Of a stretch of 64,000 bases of DNA, positions 58,112-64,000 are shown in pieces. Below the pieces are notes generated by a model, which worked only from the letters and a program-made list of their open reading frames with translations, had not been told where the DNA came from and did not search any database. Position numbers and translations under genes: made by a program. How positions within the stretch are numbered: the first letter of the stretch is position 1; each line of letters begins with the position of its first letter. Origin of the DNA: SAR116 cluster bacterium AG-447-C21 (GTDB lineage Bacteria; Pseudomonadota; Alphaproteobacteria; Thalassobaculales; Thalassobaculaceae); the NCBI GenBank assembly GCA_003212315.1, contig QCQB01000005.1:1-64000 (forward strand), given 5' to 3'.

Positions 58112-59014
58112 ATGTTAAGTCTGGAGACCCAAATGGCCATAATGGAATCTTATGATAGCTCTGTAGTTGGCTCACAAAGTGCCACCTCCCCAATAGGGCG
58201 AGTTATCCCTCCTATTATATTCGGTAACTTGGAGTTAAAGTTAGCTAAAAATTCATATGATATCGAAGCAGCCCAGAAACTTCGATACCGCGTTTTTTAT
58301 GAAGAGATGGGAGCCAATCCATCACCCCAAGTCAAGCGCCTTCGATTGGATCATGATGAATTTGATGATGGCGCCGACCATCTTTTGGTGACTGATCGGC
58401 GATTACGAAACAATTTGAGCGGAGGCGGCAGGCATCCAGTCATTGGCACATATCGTTTGTTACAACGCGCTCACTTGGATCCAAGTCAAAGTTTTTATAC
58501 AGCCAATGAATTTGATATATCAAAGATTTTATCATTCCCAGGAAAAATCTTGGAGCTTGGACGTTCGTGCGTGGATATTAACTACCGAAATAGAGTGACC
58601 CTGCAATTATTGTGGCAAGGCATCGCTGCTTACGTTTTTAGTCACAAAATTGATCTAATGTTCGGCTGTGCTAGCTTCCCTGGCACTCAACCAGAGATAC
58701 ACCAACCAGCGTTAGCCTATCTTCGGAGTCAGCATCAAGCTCCTCAAATTATACGTCCTAGCGCTTTGCCTAAAAAATATATTGATATGGCCAGTAAACA
58801 CGAAGCTATTGGTGATGAGGTTATAAAGATAAATAATCTTCCTCCCCTCATTAAAGGTTATATTAGAGTTGGGGGGCAGGTTGGTGATGGGGCAGTCATA
58901 GATAGTCAATTCAATACCACAGACGTCTGTGTAGTAGTGAAAACTGAATCTCTGCCAACTAGATACCGCAGACACTATGAACGGTCTTTCTCTAAATCTA
59001 TGCAACTTCAATGA
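58112..59014 (+). CDS. olsB: Ornithine-lipid N-acyltransferase OlsB
   Basis: Makes lyso-ornithine lipid by transferring an acyl group from acyl-ACP to ornithine. The 300-residue protein is GNAT-like, with AAQKLRYRVFYEEMGA, VIGTYRLLQRAHLD, LELGRSCVDINYRNR and LMFGCASFPGTQP, all of the OlsB family. ATG 58112 follows AGGTGT. It is coupled by ATGA to olsA. Ornithine lipid replaces phospholipid under phosphate shortage in many marine alphaproteobacteria. Confidence 0.9.
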   Translation: MLSLETQMAIMESYDSSVVGSQSATSPIGRVIPPIIFGNLELKLAKNSYDIEAAQKLRYRVFYEEMGANPSPQVKRLRLDHDEFDDGADHLLVTDRRLRNNLSGGGRHPVIGTYRLLQRAHLDPSQSFYTANEFDISKILSFPGKILELGRSCVDINYRNRVTLQLLWQGIAAYVFSHKIDLMFGCASFPGTQPEIHQPALAYLRSQHQAPQIIRPSALPKKYIDMASKHEAIGDEVIKINNLPPLIKGYIRVGGQVGDGAVIDSQFNTTDVCVVVKTESLPTRYRRHYERSFSKSMQLQ

Positions 59015-59847
59015 TTGATACTTTGAATGCCAACCAAACAAAATCATCTAATAGTGGAAACGCTAAGTTGCGACTTTTTGAACATGCCATTTGGCACCAA
59101 ATATTTGATGCCAAATGGCTATCTGCTGTCAGATTATTTCTATACGGACTCACAACTCTAATAATATTACCATTTCAAGTCCTGGCCTTATCAACTTGCT
59201 TACCATTGAGAATTTCTATCCCCGTTCTTCATCATAAATTAATAACAAAAATTATTGGTTTAAAAATTGATAGAGTTGGAGACATTTCTGGGGATAAAAA
59301 GGTATTATTCGTCAGTAATCATCTATCTTATCTTGATATAATTATTCTTGGATCACTTATTCCGGGGAGGTTTATAGCAAAATCAGAAGTCGCTAACTGG
59401 CCAATCTTTGGGTTTTTATCCAAAATCACTCGCACTATCTTCATTCGGCGAGACCGGAAAGCATCCCATGATCAAGTAAGATTAATTAAAGAACAGCTAG
59501 ACCGGTGTGAAAAATTAATTTTATTTCCCGAAGGTACTAGTTCTGATGGAAGACGGGTTTTACCATTTAAAAGCCCTTTATTTGATGCAGCTATGCTTAC
59601 AAATTCAATAGTCCAACCCATTACCATTCGTTATACTCACTTGAATGGGATACCCGTTGGTTATTCTAGTAGGTCGCTTTTTGGTTGGTATGGCGATATG
59701 GACTTGCGCCCCCATCTTTGGAATGCTTTATCGCTAGGAATTTTCACCATCGAGGTTGTATTTCATGAGCCAATTAGAGCCGATCAGTTTTCAAACAGAA
59801 AAAAACTTGCCGTGTATTGTCAAAAAACAGTTGCAAAAGGACTATAA
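59011..59847 (+). CDS. olsA: Lyso-ornithine lipid O-acyltransferase (PlsC family, OlsA-type)
   Basis: PlsC-superfamily acyltransferase that completes ornithine lipid. The catalytic motif is NHLSYLD (HX4D), with FPEGTSSDG as the substrate-binding motif. 278 residues include an N-terminal hydrophobic span (TTLIILPFQVLALSTCL). The ATGA overlap with olsB argues that it serves the same pathway; a 1-acylglycerol-3-phosphate acyltransferase role cannot be excluded. Confidence 0.85.
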   Translation: MIDTLNANQTKSSNSGNAKLRLFEHAIWHQIFDAKWLSAVRLFLYGLTTLIILPFQVLALSTCLPLRISIPVLHHKLITKIIGLKIDRVGDISGDKKVLFVSNHLSYLDIIILGSLIPGRFIAKSEVANWPIFGFLSKITRTIFIRRDRKASHDQVRLIKEQLDRCEKLILFPEGTSSDGRRVLPFKSPLFDAAMLTNSIVQPITIRYTHLNGIPVGYSSRSLFGWYGDMDLRPHLWNALSLGIFTIEVVFHEPIRADQFSNRKKLAVYCQKTVAKGL

Positions 59848-59961
59848 CTAATTATAGGCAGGTTGACTTGATTTAGTGCGATGATAATCTGCGTGTGTTT
59901 CTATAGTTCTTTAAGAAAGTTAAGCTGTTTTGAACTTCATTTATCCCTCGTGTGCAACGTA

Positions 59962-61407
59962 ATGGCTAGTTCTGGTGTTTTAGAAAATCCAACAGGGAAT
60001 AAGACATTATTTATCAAAACTTATGGCTGTCAGATGAATGTATATGACTCTGATAAGATGGCAAAACTGCTGGAGCCATTGGGTTTTATTTTGTGCAACA
60101 GTGCTTCAAATGCTGATTTAATAATACTAAACACCTGCCATATCCGCGAAAAAGCTACAGAGAAAGTTTTCTCAGAGCTGGGTCGGTTGCGTAAATTGAA
60201 AATGGAAGGGTTTAAAAATGGTAGGAACGTGCTTCTTGCAGTTGCAGGATGCGTTGCGCAAGCAGAAGGGAGTGAAATTATATCACGAGCTCCTTATGTA
60301 GATTTGGTCTTTGGTCCACAGACGTATCACAGATTGCCAAACATGGTTATTGAGGCAACAAACTCCCGACAAGAGAGTGAAATAAATGGCGCCGGCATTA
60401 TCGATACAGATTTTCCTGTTGAAACCAAGTTTGATCACCTACTAACGGATACTAAATCGTCAACGAGTGCCTTTTTGAGTATACAGGAAGGATGTGATAA
60501 ATTTTGCTCGTTTTGTGTTGTTCCTTATACCCGTGGAGCCGAGGCGTCTAGGCCTGTCGAGCAAATACTTAACGAAGGTATAAACTTAATTAAAGCTGGG
60601 GCAAAAGAGCTTGTTTTATTGGGACAGAATGTGAATGCATATCATGGGCTCTCTAAAGCTGGCAAAGAGTGGTCGTTGTCCCGATTAATTAGAGAACTAG
60701 CGGAAATCGATGGATTAGCTCGAATTCGCTACACAACCTCCCACCCTAAAGATATGGATCATGAACTTATAATGGCTCATGCGGAGGTTCCTCAGTTAAT
60801 GCCATATTTGCATTTACCAATCCAAACTGGGTCTGATCGAATGCTAAAAGCTATGAATAGAAAGCATAATGTAGCTTTCTATGTAAAAATTATCGAAAAA
60901 CTTAGAGCAGTCCGGCCCGATATAGCCTTGTCATCAGACTTTATTGTTGGACATCCCGGGGAAACTGATAATGACTTCGCGGACACAATTCGCCTTATAA
61001 TGGAAATCGGTTACTCACAAGCCTATTCATTTAAGTACAGCCCACGTCCAGGAACACCTGCCTCTAACCTTGAACAACTATCTGATGCGACTAAGTCGGA
61101 CAGACTACAAACCCTTCAACAACTCCTTAATGAGCAGCAATTCTCGTTTAATATGCAATGTATTAATACATCGCAGAAAGTCTTAGTGGAGAGGCGGCGC
61201 GACCGTGATGGCAGATTAACTGGGAGAACCCCATTCATGCAAAGCGTCAGCTTTGATGGGCCAATTCGATTGTTAGGTGAGGTGATTGATATCAATGTTG
61301 AACATGCAAGTGAAAAAAGTCTATTCGGCAGAGTTGCGATCAAAGAACAAGATAGGAGTCATGTGATAATGAATAAAAATTATTCTGAAGAGAGGAAACA
61401 AGCTTGA
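59962..61407 (+). CDS. miaB: tRNA-2-methylthio-N6-dimethylallyladenosine synthase
   Basis: Radical-SAM methylthiotransferase that modifies A37 of tRNAs. The N-terminal UPF0004 domain has TYGCQMNVYDSD, the radical-SAM cluster motif is EGCDKFCSFCVVPYTRG (CxxxCxxC), and a C-terminal TRAM domain follows with VLVERRRDRDGRLTGRT. The frame opens at 59881, but ATG 59962 (MASSGVLENP) matches family N-termini; length is 481 residues. Its stop overlaps phoH. Confidence 0.96.
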   Translation: MASSGVLENPTGNKTLFIKTYGCQMNVYDSDKMAKLLEPLGFILCNSASNADLIILNTCHIREKATEKVFSELGRLRKLKMEGFKNGRNVLLAVAGCVAQAEGSEIISRAPYVDLVFGPQTYHRLPNMVIEATNSRQESEINGAGIIDTDFPVETKFDHLLTDTKSSTSAFLSIQEGCDKFCSFCVVPYTRGAEASRPVEQILNEGINLIKAGAKELVLLGQNVNAYHGLSKAGKEWSLSRLIRELAEIDGLARIRYTTSHPKDMDHELIMAHAEVPQLMPYLHLPIQTGSDRMLKAMNRKHNVAFYVKIIEKLRAVRPDIALSSDFIVGHPGETDNDFADTIRLIMEIGYSQAYSFKYSPRPGTPASNLEQLSDATKSDRLQTLQQLLNEQQFSFNMQCINTSQKVLVERRRDRDGRLTGRTPFMQSVSFDGPIRLLGEVIDINVEHASEKSLFGRVAIKEQDRSHVIMNKNYSEERKQA

Positions 61408-62423
61408 ACGTCAAGTCAGTTGGCAACTATCGGTTAAATCTCGATTTTGACAATTATAAGCTTTTGCCATTATTGTTTGGACAGCATGACTGTAATCTGG
61501 CTCGAATAGAACAAAAACTTCATGTTTCCTTGGCCTGTTTCGGAAGCATAATAGAAGTGAGTGGAAACCAGGTGGACACGGAAAAGGCAAAGGTAATTTT
61601 AGAAACTCTTTATCAAAAGCTTGAGTCATCCGAAAACGATCAAATGTTAGAAACAAGTATCGTAGATGCAGCCATCAAATGGGTTGAGAAGACGGCAAAT
61701 AAATCCGGTGACATAAAATTAGCTGATTTTAATGATTCTTCATCAATATTGACCACTTGGAAACGAAAAGTAGCTCCACGCTCTCCAAATCAGCATTATT
61801 ATATAAAATCACTGATGCAAACTGAACTGGCCGTAGGTGTAGGTCCAGCCGGAACCGGAAAAACTTATCTAGCCGTTGCAGTAGCGGTCGCCATGTTAAA
61901 AAATCGCCAAGTTGAAAGATTAATTTTATCACGACCCGCTGTAGAGGCTGGGGAACGGCTTGGCTTTCTACCTGGGGATTTAAAAGATAAAGTGGACCCA
62001 TATCTACGGCCACTCTACGATGCCTTGCATGATATGATGCCAGGGGACCAAGTAGAACGACTTATAGAAAATGGTGAGATTGAAATTGCACCTTTGGCTT
62101 TCATGAGAGGAAGGACACTCGCAAACTCTTACGTTATATTAGATGAGGCTCAAAATACGACGCCAGCGCAAATGAAAATGTTTTTGACAAGGATGGGAGA
62201 AAACTCCCACGTTTGCATCACGGGTGATTTATCTCAAATAGACCTACCAATCGGAGCCAAATCAGGACTTAACGATGCTCTCGAAATTCTCAGAACGATA
62301 CCAGACGTAAGTATCACAGAATTCTTTTCATCTGATGTGGTTCGCCACCCAATGGTAACAAAAATTGTCAATGCATATGACCAGCGAGATGGCAAACAGT
62401 TTTACAAGGTACCCGCACAATGA
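61404..62423 (+). CDS. phoH: PhoH-family ATPase
   Basis: P-loop ATPase of the PhoH/YbeZ type, linked to RNA metabolism with YbeY. The Walker A motif is GPAGTGKTYLAVAVA, and Walker B is VILDEAQNTTPAQ. It also has the conserved LSRPAVEAGERLGFLPGDL. 339 residues from TTG 61404, which has AGAGGA upstream and overlaps the miaB stop as TTGA. It sits before ybeY. Confidence 0.96.
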   Translation: MNVKSVGNYRLNLDFDNYKLLPLLFGQHDCNLARIEQKLHVSLACFGSIIEVSGNQVDTEKAKVILETLYQKLESSENDQMLETSIVDAAIKWVEKTANKSGDIKLADFNDSSSILTTWKRKVAPRSPNQHYYIKSLMQTELAVGVGPAGTGKTYLAVAVAVAMLKNRQVERLILSRPAVEAGERLGFLPGDLKDKVDPYLRPLYDALHDMMPGDQVERLIENGEIEIAPLAFMRGRTLANSYVILDEAQNTTPAQMKMFLTRMGENSHVCITGDLSQIDLPIGAKSGLNDALEILRTIPDVSITEFFSSDVVRHPMVTKIVNAYDQRDGKQFYKVPAQ

Positions 62424-62474
62424 CTCCTCTAAGTATGTTGACTTGTCCCAAAAACCTTTATTAGGGGTGGCTAG

Positions 62475-62981
62475 ATGACCAATACTACTATTGAGATTAC
62501 TGTAGATTGCAAAGAATGGTACCTCGTAGACAGCAATATAGAAGGAGTTTGTCAAAAAACTATCACCACGGTATTTGAAAACCAAGTAGTTCCATTCAGT
62601 TCGTCAAAAAGGGAGATTGGTCTATTGTTAACAACAAATGACCGGATGCTTGATTTGAATAAGTTGTACAGAAAAAAAGATGGGCCAACTAATGTTTTAT
62701 CTTTTCCAAGCGGATCACAAAACTTTTATGAAATACCATTTGTTCTTGGCGATATTGCTATAGGATACTCGATCACTTTAGAGGAAAGTATTAAGGCTAA
62801 TCTAACTTTCCTCAACCACATGCAACATTTATTAGTGCACGGTTGCCTACATTTACTTGGTTTTGATCACGAAAAAACTAACGAAGCGGAAGAGATGGAG
62901 CGAATTGAGATTAACATTCTCAAAAAACTCAATATCGATAACCCTTATGATTTATCAGCTCGCGAAAATATCAATTCATGA
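62475..62981 (+). CDS. ybeY: Endoribonuclease YbeY
   Basis: Zinc-dependent single-strand endoribonuclease involved in 16S rRNA 3'-end maturation and ribosome quality control. The metal-binding motif HGCLHLLGFDHE is near the C-terminus, preceded by LNKLYRKKDGPTNVLSFPS and LGDIAIGYS. Length 168 is normal. ATG 62475 with GGGGTGG upstream. It lies between phoH and corC, as usual. Confidence 0.97.
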   Translation: MTNTTIEITVDCKEWYLVDSNIEGVCQKTITTVFENQVVPFSSSKREIGLLLTTNDRMLDLNKLYRKKDGPTNVLSFPSGSQNFYEIPFVLGDIAIGYSITLEESIKANLTFLNHMQHLLVHGCLHLLGFDHEKTNEAEEMERIEINILKKLNIDNPYDLSARENINS

Positions 62982-63049
62982 AAACAGTGCAGAGATTTAA
63001 TCGCTTTGTGATACTTTAAATCCGCTAACTATTTAATGGACCTAAAACA

Positions 63050-63904
63050 TTGAGTTTTTTTGAAAAAATAAACAATTTTTGGCTGTTGAGAAATTTTTTC
63101 AAACCACAAAAAGCTGATATTGTTCGTGGAACTCTGGAAGAGTTAATTGATGATGATGAGATTCATGTCGACACCGATAGTCATGAAAGAACACTTCTTA
63201 GGAATGTTTTGGATTTGCGTGATATCACTGCCTGGGATGTAATGGTGCCACGTGCAGATATCACTGCAATAGATGTGAAAACACCTATTCCAGAACTTGT
63301 CTCTGAAATGGTGAAAATGGCACACTCCCGATTACCCGTGTATCGAAACACCTTAGATGAAGTTATAGGTATGGTTCATATAAAAGATGTTTTGGCTCAA
63401 CTAAATTCAACAAAGAAAATGGGGCTATCTGACCTTATCCGAAAAGTTTTATTTGTTTCACCCTCGATTAGGGCTCTCGACCTTTTGCAAGAAATGAGAA
63501 TGACTAGATTACATTTAGCATTGGTTGTTGATGAGTTTGGCGGTATAGACGGTTTAATTACAATAGAAGATTTAGTCGAGGAAATCGTTGGAGAAATAAT
63601 CGATGAGCATGATGTTGAAGAGGGACCAAAAATAATCAATCAATCCGATGGAACGGCCATTGCTAACGCCAGAGCTACCGTGGAAGAATTGGAAGAGCTG
63701 TTTGGGCCTGTATTAAATGCAGAAGAAAAAGAGGAAGCAGAAACACTAGCTGGCCTCATTTTTAGTATAACTGGCCGAATAGCAAAACGAGGTGAGATTA
63801 TCCGTCATAGAACTGGTTTGGAATTTGATATTATAGAAGCTGATCCTAGACGCTTAAAAACGGTTCGAGTGCGGCGTCCCTCCGAGAGTCTGCCCTCTGA
63901 ATAA
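63050..63904 (+). CDS. CorC-type CBS-domain protein
   Basis: Soluble HlyC/CorC protein of 284 residues with a tandem CBS pair (DVMVPRADITAID, LVVDEFGGIDGLITIEDLVEE) and a C-terminal CorC_HlyC domain (EELFGPVLNAEEKE). It has no DUF21 membrane domain, unlike the protein at 6349. Members are tied to magnesium and cobalt handling. The start is TTG 63050. It is between ybeY and lnt. Confidence 0.92.
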   Translation: MSFFEKINNFWLLRNFFKPQKADIVRGTLEELIDDDEIHVDTDSHERTLLRNVLDLRDITAWDVMVPRADITAIDVKTPIPELVSEMVKMAHSRLPVYRNTLDEVIGMVHIKDVLAQLNSTKKMGLSDLIRKVLFVSPSIRALDLLQEMRMTRLHLALVVDEFGGIDGLITIEDLVEEIVGEIIDEHDVEEGPKIINQSDGTAIANARATVEELEELFGPVLNAEEKEEAETLAGLIFSITGRIAKRGEIIRHRTGLEFDIIEADPRRLKTVRVRRPSESLPSE

Positions 63905-63915
63905 ATCGGTTAGTG

Positions 63916-64000
63916 ATGATGCATAGTAAATACTGTATAGGCATCAGCTATTTTCTAATGGGCTGGCGTCAAAACATAACGACGGTATTACTGGGGATGA
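63916..64000 (+). CDS. lnt: Apolipoprotein N-acyltransferase, start only
   Basis: 5' fragment cut by the window edge. An open frame reads MMHSKYCIGISYFLMGWRQN then ITTVLLGM, matching the hydrophobic GWR-type start of Lnt, the last enzyme of bacterial lipoprotein maturation. Start choices are ATG 63916, 63919 or 63958. The corC-lnt order supports the call; the short length limits it. Confidence 0.5.
   Translation, partial: MMHSKYCIGISYFLMGWRQNITTVLLGM

Overview
The window is an AT-rich, gene-dense piece of an alphaproteobacterial chromosome. The evidence is the gene content and order: aerobic cobaltochelatase cobS-cobT, aroK-aroB, a ctaC-ctaD-ctaB-ctaF-ctaG-ctaE-surf1 aa3 oxidase operon followed by thrC and an M16 peptidase, rsmE-gshA (plant-type GshA), glnD-murJ-trpS-nfu, and tsaB-rimI-olsB-olsA-miaB-phoH-ybeY-corC-lnt. 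Low G+C, many TTG starts and short intergenic gaps fit a free-living, probably marine, Rhodospirillales-like lineage; no rRNA or species-level marker is present, so the exact lineage is inference. I saw no rRNA, tRNA, CRISPR array, insertion sequence, prophage or clear pseudogene.

Layout. 0-9.4 kb: iron-type ABC permease, cobT-cobS, a C-terminal J-domain protein, BolA, DUF2889, a CBS-domain HlyC/CorC membrane protein, aroB-aroK. 9.4-13.6 kb: a divergent region with an 18-bp perfect palindrome, a 45-aa membrane peptide gene, a 609-aa secreted helical protein of unknown function, xerD and accA. 13.6-16.8 kb: nitrilase-family hydrolase, grxC, class III CoA transferase, 3-hydroxyisobutyrate dehydrogenase. 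17-21.9 kb: the most unusual part, four overlapping minus-strand genes (SDR epimerase, SpsF-type cytidylyltransferase, small unknown protein, methyltransferase) facing an asparagine-synthetase-like gene whose glutaminase site is degenerate. 21.9-31.9 kb: ArsR-methyltransferase fusion, Nudix, YgjP-like protease, GNAT, M16 peptidase, thrC, DUF1932 oxidoreductase, M32 carboxypeptidase, surf1. 31-36.2 kb: cytochrome c oxidase operon. 36.4-41.9 kb: tldD, gshA, rsmE, ubiA, a lysine-methyltransferase-like gene. 42-48 kb: accessory metabolism (DUF350, monooxygenase-like, M20 amidohydrolase, glyoxalase, MFS transporter, two tandem Lin0512 paralogues, FAD oxidoreductase). 48.1-64 kb: mostly plus-strand housekeeping genes, with lnt running off the right edge.

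How the genes fit together. The respiratory block holds structural subunits (ctaC, ctaD, ctaE) with their haem O synthase and assembly factors. ubiA supplies quinone, and gshA, grxC and gloA form a glutathione theme. olsB-olsA make phosphorus-free ornithine lipid, and murJ, the Bax-like glucosaminidase, the NodB-fold protein and lnt concern the envelope. miaB, phoH, ybeY, rimI, tsaB, rsmE and trpS serve RNA and translation. Many adjacent genes share stop/start overlaps (ATGA, TTGA, TAATG), so translational coupling is common here.

The best candidate for something undescribed is the 17-21.9 kb locus: a possible sugar-nucleotide or surface-glycan pathway paired with a synthetase-fold enzyme that probably cannot use glutamine. 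Second is the 9.4-11.6 kb small-membrane-peptide/609-aa secreted protein pair.
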